DNA of 64,000 nt from Denticeps clupeoides (Eukaryota; Chordata; Actinopteri; Clupeiformes; Denticipitidae). The position numbers and the translations under genes were made by a program. Each line of letters opens with the position of its first letter. The stretch's first letter is position 1. The notes under the pieces are model-generated. The model ran no database searches, was not told where the DNA came from, and was given only the letters and a program-made list of their open reading frames with translations. The stretch lies in contig NC_041726.1 of NCBI RefSeq assembly GCF_900700375.1, positions 10,952,373 through 11,016,372 on the forward strand, written 5' to 3'. This document shows positions 47,726 to 59,629 of this stretch, piece by piece.

Positions 47726-49389
47726 ATTTATTTATTAGGAATGTCCTGATTCAATCTCAAGTACTGGATGGGGGTCCCGTTCAAGGCATAATTGATTCCC
47801 AATCGCTGTAGTTCTGCATCAGCCATGCCTAAATTTGGTTCCCCTAAAGAATTGTGGTAGGACCATGCCAACATGTCTGCTGTGTGGAAATATTTAAGAG
47901 GAGGCCGTTCAGCAGCATCTTGTAAAGTCAGCAATTCTCTCGTTTTGCAGTGCCATAGTAACAGAGCTTCATTCAGTAGCGCCAATTCGATTAGACACTA
48001 TTTTCCAACAGGAAACAGAAAACTTTCAATTGTATTGGATCTGTATCAGGGAGAAACATCCCTAATATACATATTTTTATTCAGTTCGCAGGCATTTTCA
48101 GGTATTCATTTAGGAGCTCGGCAGTGCATGCAGTATCTAGAGTTTTAGTAAGTCGCTGACCATAGATCCACGATGTCCATCGTGCCAGCAATAGTACATA
48201 AGAAGCACATTTTTTCACTGTCTATGCTATATATCAGACATGAAGTATTTTCTGCATTGTTGGTTATGGGGACCTCATTCGTGATCTGTCTTCAAAAAAT
48301 TGTGAGTTGCAAACCTTGCCGAGGACAAAATCTCGACTTTCCCCCCCCGATGTGATGTTTTCTCACTCTCGTTGACGTCTCTTGTGACGCTCCGTGCCAG
48401 GCGCGTGAATGAATATTCAGGCCTGCGGAGGAACAGTCAGACTCTAATTTTGTGTTTTGGATGTTTTTGCGAGGCTTACTGACTAAAACAGCGTTAAACG
48501 GAAGCAGGAGGTCTTCTGCAGCCCTTCCCCCTCCCTTCTCCCCACACTCCCTTTGCACATTTACAGTGTGTCTGGTCGACTTCGAAGTGGCTGATCAGCA
48601 TTTTGCACAATTGGCGGAATCGACGTTCAGGGCACACTTACCGCCTCTCACTGCGTTCCTGGAAGAAGCGCGATAAATGATCACCCTGAAGGGTCTCAGG
48701 GGGGTTACTGGCACGCCTTCTCCCTTCCCAGGATGTCCAGAGGAGCCAGTGACCCAAGCGCACCCCTCACCCAACCCTACTGTCACCCCGCCCTCTGGCC
48801 TTCTTTTCTACACTCTTGCATCACAAAGGCACCAGTGTCCCTCCTCAGTGCCAAAAGAGTGTCCTCTCATTTCAGTCTGGGCCAGATTAAATCTTTAAGG
48901 GTCTGTGGGTGTAGCAGGGGTGTCATGGATGTGGGCCTTGCGTTCTGAAGAGGGCCAGTGATGTGTGTTAGTATGTGTGTGTGTGTGGTGGGGTGGGTTT
49001 GGTTTCTTGGTCAGATCAATGCATGCGCGAGGAGCATTCCCAGAATGACTTGAATTCCTGTAGAGTTGCCCTCCTGCTTCTTCGGCTCCGCCTCCTCCTC
49101 TGGTGGCTTCCCAGTGTGACCTATCTCCTCTGGGGTGAATGAGTGGCAATGTGCTAATGTGCCCTGCTTGACTTCTCTCAAAAGCTGCCCTTGCCCTCTG
49201 GTCCTCAGTTCTCCAGCAACATATGCTGCTGCGGAGGACAATGAGGGTGGCTCTCGGAGAGTCTTTGAGAGAGTGTCTTCAACTGTCTTCAGCTTCACTT
49301 AACCTGCATGAGTTGGGCCGTAAAAGACAGTATTGTTAGTGTTAACCATTGTGAGCTCCATTGATACGAACTGTTAAAGGGAAAAAAAA
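47726..49389. other. intergenic, no gene seen
   Basis: No exon series or known repeat was identified. There is a (TG)n short run near 48975-48988 and a GC-balanced stretch at 48480-49290 with short unrelated frames. Confidence 0.35.
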
Positions 49390-49830
49390 AACAATTGCAT
49401 GGACTTATGGAGCAGGGGAGGAGAGAAGGGATGAGGATGATGAGCCCTTCTGCTGTTTTATGGCACCAAAGGTCTCTCCTTTTCTCTTTGGCGGCTAATG
49501 AATATCTCATGATGGTAGCAGATTGCAGGGTGGATCCAAATATTGAGATTGTCACTTATGAAGAGCAAAGACAAAAAAAATTACACAATGCAAGGCAGAA
49601 TAACTGCCAAGTGACACCCAAGGAGTTATTCATGAGCTTAATTCATGGTCCCGAGGGACTCCCAAAAAGACATTGTCATGAATGTTAAGCCCAAGCAAAA
49701 ACTTTTCCCTGACATGCTGAACCAATGTCTGTGGTTAAGCTGACCGCCATGGCTACAATTAACCGAAATTAAGAACCATTATGGTCAAGATTTCATCGCT
49801 GCCTTGTCTGTTGTCACAGATTTTTTGTTG
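49390..49830. promoter_or_regulatory. candidate conserved noncoding block upstream of mycl
   Basis: About 440 bp of unique, even-composition sequence with tightly packed motif-like words: GGCGGCTAATGAATATCTC, GAGTTATTCATGAGCTTAAT, CAATTAACCGAAATTAAG and GGACTTATGGAGCAGG. This is the texture of developmental enhancers flanking vertebrate proto-oncogenes. No coding signal in any frame. Confidence 0.3.
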
Positions 49831-51280
49831 TAATCCTGTAGCTGGTGTGTCAATATAGTGAAGCAATAACCGTTTTAACAAATATTAGTGAGACAGAGAC
49901 CTTGAGGTACAAGGATTTTACAGATTTAACGGGAAAAAAATGATAAACCTTGATAAATACACCCAACATCCAATAAATAATTTTTTTTGCGAGAATAATC
50001 ATCATAAAGCAATGTAACACCAGACTAGTCTTTAAAATGGGGGAGTAAGTTGGGAGCAACCAGTTATCTGTTAAATTAGACAGTAACACTCTTGTTACTA
50101 GTATTGTGACATAAACTCTTTTCATTCCTGGTTTTTTTTGTTCTTGTGTGTTTCACATTTCACATTTTTCTGAAAGTTAGCAGCTACCAATGTATGACAT
50201 GTCATAATCCGTGAATGACTTAATGGGGCGCAGAGACCTATTAATGTCATTTTGTGTGCGGTTTAAGTAAAAACGGTATATTTTGCTGCACATTGAAACT
50301 GTTATTGAAAAATGCTACATTAGAATGCGATTTGGTAAATGGGGCAGGAAAACATGTGAAAGGTCCTTTTTTAACCCTTCAGTGGAGGAGGCAGTGGTTC
50401 AGTGACCATGCTGGTGGCAGACGAATGCAAAATGCTCACGTGAGATCATGGTCAGACATTGTTGACAGTAGACGTTAAGCTGAGGGTGTTGACTGCACAG
50501 CCGCCCTGGGCTTACGTTCTCTGCATCGGTTCCTTGTCATTGTCCTCTGTGTTGACGCTGCGGCCGCTCCGCCTTTGATGTGTTCGCGCAGCCCCGGCCT
50601 GCAGGTCGATCTGGGTCATCTCAAGCCCTCCTGGCTCAACGGCAGCTTTTGTGTTGGATCGGTAATCCTGATCTTGACCAGATACTGGGCCAGAATGTGT
50701 AGCCTCTCTGTCAACGGCCGTCACATTCCATCACGCCTTTGTTGAAAGGCCTCACCATTGGTGGACTGAAAGGATATGTATTGTTCGCTCGGTCTCCCAG
50801 GAAACAGCAGTTTGGAGTTCAGATCGGAGACTGTGCGAAACGAATAGGGGAGTGTGGGTCATGCAGGAACAGCATGAGAGAAAAAAACTAATAGAAAACT
50901 GGCTTCACTTCACTTGCTTTGATTGGCACCGGTAGCTTGTACTTTTTTGACACAGACCCGCCTGAGGGGCCAAAAAACACCCCCTAGATTTGGCACATCA
51001 GCAATTTCCTACAGCATTCTAATAACATGAAAGCAGTGAGTCCTTTTCTTATTTCCCCATTCTCATTTCCACGTCCTTGATGGTTCATGACACAGAGAAA
51101 GTCAGTGAATGCACCAGCATCTCTCTCCCACTTTGATGCCCTTTACCATGACACGACTGTCACCAGCCCCCATCAATTTCAGGATCTGGAAACTTGACCA
51201 AACTCTCCCTCCACAGAAATGACTATTTGGGTGGCTTGGGTTCATCTCAGTTATGGAATCAAAACAAACGTGTATTCAGG

Positions 51281-51282
51281 GA

Positions 51283-51310
<28 letters not shown>
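51281..51310. repeat. (TG)n microsatellite
   Basis: About 15 TG units. Confidence 0.9.
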
Positions 51311-51315
<5 letters not shown>

Positions 51316-51998
51316 TGGGACCATTTGGAACACTGGTGACATAATGGCTGTCCGTGTCGGACCACACGCTGTGTGTGTATGTCTATGCCCATGCCTGTCT
51401 GTGTATGGTGGGCTGGCCGAATGAATGAGAGGGAGACTGCAGAGCCAGCAGATGCTCACAGTTGAGCTGTTATGAATAAAAGGGGACCAATGTGGAGGTG
51501 GGGGACAGACACACTGGCAGAGGGGCTTTGGGTTGGACTTCCTACTGTACAATCCCCCCAGTCCCACTGCGAACAGACCACAGAGCCACCCAAATCCAGC
51601 TGGGCCCTGCTCCCCAGGACCTAATCTGAGCACACACATACTCAGACACATGCCCAAACACACTCCCTAAAACCATTTTGGAGAGTTTCTCCAAACGTTG
51701 CTGTTTTTATGTGAGACACATTTCAACATTTTCCATTTTTGACATAAAGGACACATTTTCTGATTTGACATGTTTTCTGATTTGTAAACGGGGAAGAAAA
51801 TGTATAAAGGTCCCCTGACATTAATGTCACTCTTACTGTCCCCTTATACTGTATCTGAGGTCTCTTTCCGAAATTCAGCCTTGGTGCAGAATCACAGCGA
51901 CTTTTATCCAGTCCCACAATGAGACCTCCCCAGGACACGTTTTGGTGTCTGTATGAGCAGGAGAGTGGACTACAGAAGTGAGGGGGCATTTGCGAAAA

Positions 51999-52006
51999 TG
52001 ACGTCA
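51999..52006. promoter_or_regulatory. CRE-like palindrome
   Basis: A perfect TGACGTCA in intergenic DNA with no nearby gene start recognised. Confidence 0.2.
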
Positions 52007-52204
52007 TCAACGCCATTCACCAACCACAATGTTTGGCGCAGACAGGAAGTAGTGTCAGCGTTTTTACAGAAAAAATCAAATTAACCCACTGGTTCTTCAG
52101 AGTCTCACGTGACGGAACTAAAAAATACATTTGTGCTCATTTTTACATCCAATCACAGAGCAACTGCAATATTTCACATGTTTGGAAGCCATGCCGGTCG
52201 GTGG

Positions 52205-52375
52205 TGATAATGTTGGGAAAAAGGGGGTGGTAGTGGCCTAGTGGGTCAGACACTCACCAGAAGACCCAGGTTCAAACCCCACTACTACCAAGACACTTAA
52301 CCCTGACACTTAACCCTGTCACTACATATTGTAAGGCGCTCTAGATAATGGCGTCTGATAAATGTCATTAATGTA
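52205..52375 (+). repeat. SINE family B, plus orientation
   Basis: The head contains GTAGTGGCCTAGTGGGTCAG (A-box side) and GGTTCAAACCCC (B-box). It is followed by ACACTTAACCCTG and the tail GATAATGGCGTCTGATAAATG. Confidence 0.75.
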
Positions 52376-52465
52376 CATGTAAATTCTCTGTGTGGAGAAA
52401 GCATGAGAAGGGGAGGTTGATGACATAATGGGACAAATTCCAGATCCGACTGTCTGAGCTACCGC

Positions 52466-52585
52466 CAAAGCACTCTTTACACCTACCAGCATTTCTAGCC
52501 ACTGCTGAACCATAGACAGGAACTCGTATTAATGTTAAAATATATCACAAAGTGAAATTTTCATGATAGGGAACCTTTAAATTAA
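52466..52585. repeat. dispersed repeat, second copy of window-start element
   Basis: It aligns with 1-135 through CACTCTTTAC, CATTTCTAGCC, AACTCGTATTAATGTTAAA and TCACAAAGT. It ends near TCATGATAGGGAACCTTTAA, a phrase common at fish non-autonomous element ends. Confidence 0.6.
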
Positions 52586-54399
52586 TATCAAACTTTCATT
52601 ATGCACATGATTTTTCACTATTACAATCGTATAAACCTTTGTTGAAAAGTTTTTCTATGTCCAAAAAAACTTACAACTAAAGGTAGCTCAAAAGAAATAT
52701 ATTTATAGGATTAAAAGAAAAAAGCTTGACATAAATGACTACATAAATTGCAAATATGCAGTGGTAGATATAACACAAATGGTTTTGACATATATGAGTG
52801 ATGGACTTGAAGTAGTTGAAGTGTAACGATAAGCATTTGAGCATTTTGTTCCAACATCCTCTTCCTTCCACAGTACCAGTGTCACCCATTCATCTGCAAA
52901 CCAGCACCTCTGACTGCTCATATCGCCCAAGCGCATCCATGTGTGCTGGGAGGGGTATTTAAATGTAAATGGTACTTCTGTTCTGCTTTCTGAACACAAA
53001 AGCAAATGCCTGGATACAGAAGAGATGTGTTTGGGGGGGTGGGGTTGCACCACACTGTGAATGAGTGGGCTGCAGAGATGCATAGAAACCACACTCGACA
53101 TCCTTCGGAACATCTGTTTTAGATTAATATAGTATAGTGATATATAGAAATGTGGGAAATGTCAAAGTTGTGGGTATTTCACATTTAGAAGGAATTAAAA
53201 TAGTGTGAATTTATCTTCACGTACACATGCAACTGGTCTGTTGTTGTACTTGCACACACTTACCACTAGGGGTCTCTGCGTAATAAAACTGAATACTAGA
53301 CGTTGAACAAAAGCTGTATGTTCCTCAAAATTTCTCTTTCCAAATAAAGAGAGACACATTGTAATATGGGAAGCCCACACACTACCGTTTTTTTTTTTTT
53401 TTATCTTTTGGGATCCCATCCAAGCCAGAAGTAGAATGCAAATCTGCTAAATGACAGGGAAAACAAATTCAGTTGGCAGGTGGTGACTGGACAGACAGAA
53501 CAGGAACCTCAGACAGCGGTGCGATGGCTTCTGCATCCAGGCCGGTGAAGGCAAGAAGGGCACAAATAAAACACGTGGCGCACAAAAGCACACTTAACAT
53601 GCACGCATCGCACAACAACACACGCTCTCCCTCTCCCCCTCTCTCCCAGTCTCGCTTGCTCACTCTCACTCTTATTCTTTTAAGACACGCATTCACATTG
53701 ACTGAGCACAGGGCTACACTCTGTATACACACTGGTTACAGGGGGAAGTGGTCGATTCACCTCAGATGTCACCTGTAAGGAGAACTTCCACATATCTTAC
53801 TTCCACATAAGTCCTAGGGAAGTTTGCCTGCAACCACCAAAACGTTCAAAGTTTAGAATAAAAAAAGTAATACACTGAAAGAACAGGACCGACTGTCTGG
53901 AGCGAGACCAATTTGCTTATGAGGAAGATGGAAATGTTTCTATTTTTTTTTTTGATGGGAAATTAATGCTGTTGTTTATTTTTCTCCTGTCACGCACTAC
54001 ATCAATGGGGCATAATTATTGATTATCATAATACCTGCGAAAATAACATGTTTTATGAGTACATTATTGTGCGCTCTCATCTGGCATCCTGGAGAGTACA
54101 AATTTGAAAGTGGCTAGAAACAATGTGAGTTCTTGCTTGGTTCCTCTGCACAATAAAACAACAAAAGCTGCCATTCTCCTCATTGCCAGATAGTAGTTAT
54201 GAGACCTTCTGTTGCTGTGAAATGCATTTTTTAGCACAAATCGCTCCAGCTCTCGGCACCAGTTTGTCTTTTGTGGAGGTTTGCCTATCCATCTTTCTCT
54301 CTCTCGCGCTCTCTCTCTCTCACACACACATATCTCGGCCTCTGCCGCCTGTCATTTCTTCCCCCTCTTTCTTTCTCTCCCTCCCTGCCACTCACGGGT
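52586..54399. other. intergenic, no gene seen
   Basis: A/T-rich sequence with pyrimidine-rich tracts near 53625-53660 and 54290-54390. A CTCF-like but imperfect word (ACCACTAGGGGTCTC) lies at 53262-53276. No exons recognised. Confidence 0.35.
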
Positions 54400-54620
54400 T
54401 AGCTGCCAAGATGCGGCTCGCAACAAGTACAAGCCGTACCCGGAGCAGAGCTGAGCTGACACCCCGTCCTCGGCCGGCTGACTCGCGCAAGACCGCTATA
54501 AAAACCTGAAGGGGGGGCGGTGATTAACGAGCACCTGCCAATCAGGCCCCGCCGGCGGTGCGGGCGCGGCCACGTGACCCCCCGAGCTCACATTGCAGAG
54601 AGCCGGTCAATACACGACAA
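54400..54620 (+). promoter_or_regulatory. TATA/CpG promoter-like island
   Basis: A sudden CpG-rich island in A/T-rich surroundings carries TATAAAAA at 54497-54504. Downstream are a GGGGGGGCGG GC box, a CCAATC at 54538-54543 and an E-box CACGTG at 54571-54576. It is preceded by a CT-rich tract. No protein-coding gene follows, so it could start a noncoding transcript or be an enhancer-promoter for mycl. Confidence 0.35.
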
Positions 54621-54949
54621 CTGGGGTACGACACAGTACAACATGTGACAAAAGTCTTTCTATGCAAATTTGAATAATATTATAATAACAATACTTCAAA
54701 ACACATATAAAATGCCAACAACTGACATAAGCCTACATTGCAGGGAATACGTCTATTCATACTTGAAATATAGGAGAATGTCATCCCCTGTTTCTGATAC
54801 GAGCTTTGTCTCACCATCGTGGCGTTGCCACGGGAACCAGTGTCTTGTTTTTGTTCCTGTTCTTATCCTGGTCGGGCGTCAGTGGTGAGGCCCCCGCCTC
54901 TGCAAAGTGACTGATCAGCACAATGATGCTGCTGCTGCTGCAGAGGGCC

Positions 54950-54952
<3 letters not shown>

Positions 54953-55004
<52 letters not shown>
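54953..55004. repeat. (CA)n microsatellite
   Basis: About 26 CA units. Confidence 0.95.
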
Positions 55005-55007
<3 letters not shown>

Positions 55008-58000
55008 TTTAGAGGCCACCCACCTTTGAGTACTCTTCATTTACATAGAGACACTGCAGGAACCGTGTGCCCTCTGATTGGTCCGACATCTTTCAAAATG
55101 TGGCCAATGGAATACACCCGTCCCATCATGCACCCCCCAATAACCTGTCATGAAAGAGAAAAATGGAGACGTGTTAGGTCACGCTCACCTAGCCTTACGC
55201 AAAGAAATGTATTTATATTCTAATGTAATAAGAGAAGCAAAAAGGCTGCAAATCTATTCCCCGTTATCTGTTCCAGTTCTGTGGCTAAATCCTAATTAAA
55301 ACAAGCATTGTTTTATTTTAATATGCCGTTCTCTCAGGCTTCCTCAGCCAGGATGTGTCCCACGCGCCTCACCAGGTTTCTGCAGGTGCAGGGTCTATAC
55401 AGCTCAGGGCAGAAAAGCTATATGACACCCCATGCTGCCTTAGCGCATCACAAAGGGCTCCAGTCATAATGAGGCAAACCGCTTCTCCTTAGGACTATTA
55501 GAGCACAAATCAAAATATTCATACGCAGCTTGTACGCAGCTATTAGGCTGTTCATTGCACAATAACTGAAAATAATATTGTGGAACTCTTGTTATCCTTT
55601 GCTGACCTCTGACCTTTTCCAAGCCCATCACTTTGCACAATTGCTCATTGCTATTTTGCACAACATTGCTGTACTGTACTGCAGCATTTGTATACTGTAA
55701 ATATTTTTGTGATGTTGCACTGTCACATATTGGCTGTGATCGTGGCTGCATAGAATCAAAATTTGAAATCTAAGATGAACTGTAACTTTCATGAATCCAG
55801 GACTACATCTCACTGGGTAGAAAAAAGCAATGCCACACTCATCCTTCTGCTTGAACAATCATATGGTGGCAAGAAGCATGGACTTTGAGTGAGGCTGCTA
55901 AAATACATTGAGGAGGAGAGGTGCATTCCTTCTGTATCTATATCACACTGCAGATAGCCAATGATAGAAAGGGATTTTTTTGATGATAAGGATTTAGTAA
56001 AAGTGATTAATTGTCACATGTGACACACCACAGCACATCCCCCAGTGCACACTGTCAAATGTGGCCGATCTTCTTTTTCCTTTTAAACCCATCCCTTGAG
56101 GGAGAAGCTGGCTATGAATGGTGCGGGGTAGCGGTGTGTGGGGATGGTATTTTGCTCACGTGGACCTCAGTGGCACCTTGGCAGGTCTGGATTTGAACCC
56201 GCAACCTATACTTGGTACTATGTGTGTACATGTGGCGTGAATGTGTATTTTTGACATTAAAGCAGCCCTTGATCGTGTGAGAATTTAGGAGTGCAAAAGC
56301 AGGTTATTTGTTGCTGAAATGTGACAGAAGTGGGAGCTCGGCGCTGAGAAGATTCTAGGGGTGCTGGGGGCGACCTTGACCTTCTCGTTGCCTCTCCTGG
56401 TTTAACCTCTGCTCCAGCAGCCTCCTTTTCAGCATGCACCAGCTGGCACATCAGCCTGCTCGTCCACCTGTCTGCTCTTTACTGTCAGGAAACCGGCTGC
56501 AGACAAGTCATCAGTGCCGACTCCCCACAGCACAGCCTTCGCAAATGGCTTTCTTGCAGTTAAGGAGCCAACCAGATTGCGTAAATTAATGCGGTGTAGT
56601 GCAGTGAAGGGACTACATGCTTGGTGCTCGCAAATTCACAACTTCTTTCATGTCTGGTGCTTTAAAAAGTACTGCTTCTTCACAACCTTAGTTTGATGGG
56701 TTTTTTTTTTATTTGTTCTCTGCACCTTTGCGCTTATTTTACAGGACACTCAACGCAATATAATTTCTTACCATTATCCAAAGGCCTGGAGGTTAGAAGG
56801 TTAATTGGCAATGCTATATTGGCACTGGCACATCTGTCAGGGGTTGTTCCTGACTTTCGCCTGGGGGTGGATGTGAAATGCTGACGCTTCCCATGACTGA
56901 CCAATGCCTGGATGGATGTTTTGAAGTCACTGGCCTGGGCATGAACCATCTAAATTTGCCAGGCCAATGTGATTAATCAAACCGTGTGTGTCTGTGATAA
57001 CGTTAAGTGATAGAGTTACAGTGTGCCTTGGAAACCAACACCCAGATAGCCCCAACCTCACACATTCACAAGATTCCTGAGAGCCTGTGATGTGTGAGAT
57101 GTCTGGGAGCATCAAAAGGAAAACTCTTTCCATTCAGAAAATCTTGGACATTGGTACTTTTTGAGTACTTTGAAAGAAACCAAGTTTTTAGATCACCTCA
57201 AATGTCCCCTTCCCACCATTTTTAGTTGATGCTACATGCAGCGTTGAGGGCAGACTTCTTAATTAGCACTTCCAGTGCAATAACAGAGTGTTAATCTTGC
57301 TGGGCCCCTGCCACTGTGAAGAGGACGTCTGCCATTGTCCTCCAGAGTCACTGAGACAGCAGCTAGCATCTCCTCCGGTCCTCCCCTTTCCTCATCCAAA
57401 AGGGAATTAGGGGCCGCTAATAGCTCCCGGCCAGCTCCCAGACACTTTCCTTGTTCCCCATTTACCTCACTGTACAAGGTTCTTTTGGAGCATGACTGGG
57501 TCTGCTGCTGCGCACCTTCTGGAAATGTACACCTCATGTGTGAGACAAAAACAGGAACAGCTTGAATCAATGCATTATGCATACCATGCCAGGTCTTTGG
57601 GGACTGACGGTGCATTGCAGGCATGTTGTAGCTAGGGCATGTTTTAACTCATTCATAGTGTCAGTGCCAAGTCCACTGATATGTTTCCGACAGCATTATT
57701 TTGGGGACAAGATAAGCAGGAACATTTCGTAGGAATTACGCAAATCTCACGGCAATCTACATTACCTGTTTACATACATATCAAAAGAAATAAAACAGAT
57801 CTAATCTAATTTAGTGAGGTGCTTTGCAAAGAATGATTCGAAACAATTTCGGGAAGATCTGAGGGGAGGCAGAAAGGGGTTTTGTATAATAAATGACATT
57901 ATGTCAGGAGTCACAATCACACAATGAATTTCAGTATATCCTTGATTCACACCGTTGACCAACACAGCTTCAGTTGTACACAAAGAGATAGCAAAAAAAA

Positions 58001-58780
58001 AAAAGCTGGAAAAAAAAAAAAAGAGTGTGGGATGTGAATGTGTGTGTGCATGGGGGTGGGTGGGTGGGGGGGTTCATATATTGGCTTCTCCGAGGATCTC
58101 TCCTCTCTCCTTTTGTTCCGTATGAGGTCAAGATCTTAGTCTGGGATGAAAGTGTTTGCATGAAGGCAAATGTTCAATGATTTCATATTCGATTCTTGAG
58201 TCATCCATTAGTGATACAGGTCTAGGATGGATGAGGTTAATTGATCTGTCACTCACTCTAACTTGCTCACTTTAAAGGCAATCTTTGAAGCACTATCAAT
58301 GAATCAATGAATACCGGGATAATGCAAAGTATGAATATGTCAACAATGATAAATAAGCACTCCTGCGCCAGTTGGAATAAATCATTTTTACAGTCATTTA
58401 CATTTACAGCATTTATCAGTCATGGCTTGTCTTATTTTTTTCCAGGGCATTTTAAATCACTGATAAAACTTGCAAGACGTGATGAAACTGCTTTGTATTT
58501 TATCACTTCATTTATTTATTAGTCTTCTTTATGTGTGCGCCTGTGCACGTATGAATCAGAAGATGTGCTTGGGTGTGCCACAAAAACGCAAAGGGAAGTC
58601 AGATCAAGCGTCACTTCGTGTTAGATATTGCGCACTCGTACATCATTTGACAGCTCAAAAAAAACATCAGGAAGAATAGTTTTTTTTATTTTTTTTTAAT
58701 CAATAATCTAATGCATCACAGCAAGTCCACACCGAAAGCTGGAGCATGAACTGCTGCCGCGCTCCTCGCAGGAGTCCTGC
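55005..58780. other. intergenic, upstream of mycl
   Basis: No coding gene was recognised. Apart from the SINE at 55995-56215 and a 30-bp SINE B tail scrap at 58397-58420, the DNA is mostly unique. The 57290-57640 part is GC-balanced and could be regulatory. Confidence 0.35.
55995..56215 (-). repeat. SINE family A, diverged
   Basis: It shares GTGATTAATTGTCACATGTG, GTGTGTGGGGATGGTATTTTG and the B-box side GGATTTGAACCCGCAACC with other family A copies. It is more decayed than the copy at 42115. Confidence 0.7.
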
Positions 58781-58784
58781 GCCT

Positions 58785-59377
58785 TTAAACGGGGGGCGTG
58801 GCCCGGCGCCTAACCCCCGCCCCTCATGCAAATGAGGAACTCCCGTTCTCGGATCATATAGTGCCGTGCCCGTTTTAAGAGTTCACAGCGAGAGCAAACC
58901 GCGTCTCGGCCGGCCAATGAGTTCAAGTCCCGCTCCCTACACGGCGCGGCCAGAAGACCATTAATTCGGCCGCGGGATTCTTCTCGTCTTCTTCCGCCCC
59001 CTGCAACTAGAAGCGTCAACGCATCTTATACTTTTCTGCACGCGGAAAGGGGAAAAAAAATACATTTTCAACAGAGAACTTTTTTTTTTTTTTATTCACA
59101 TTTTTCTTGGTGGATTTAATTTTTTTTTTTACGCCGGTAAATTATCGGCCGGTGGATTTGCCCCCACCCCCCTTCAATGCATCGCAGGATACTTTCAGCT
59201 GCCCGTCGAGCGGTGAGTATTCCGCACTTACGCAAACTTTACCTCACGTGCTAAGCTAACCGCTGCCCGGTTAATAACGCGACGCGCCCGGTTAATAACG
59301 CGCTGGACGGAGAGGTTTGGGGTACAGTTGTCACGGCGCGGTCTTATGTAATATAACCACGTTGCGAAACTTGGGTG

Positions 59378-59410
<33 letters not shown>

Positions 59411-59629
59411 CTCAGCCCCCTGCTCCGAATTTCCCCGTTTGGAGGTAATTATCGGTGATGACCTGCTCAATTAACAAAGGTCGAGGTCACGACCTGAACG
59501 CTGCTCGTTCACTTTCAAGGTTGCTACTTTTATTCTCCTTTTAGTTTTAAATGCATGCGAATGGGTCGTAATTACCTGCCTTTCCTCTCCTGCCCGTAGA
59601 ACAGGGACTAGTTGTGGAAGACGCCGCCA
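58785..59629 (+). promoter_or_regulatory. mycl promoter, 5' noncoding exon and intron
   Basis: A CpG island begins near 58750. It has GC/KLF boxes (GGGGGCGTGGCC at 58792-58803; CCCCGCCCC near 58815-58823) and a perfect octamer ATGCAAAT at 58826-58833. A splice donor (AGCGgtgagt at 59213) implies a noncoding first exon ending at about 59212. The acceptor TGCCCGTAG precedes the coding exon at 59600. Confidence 0.6.
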
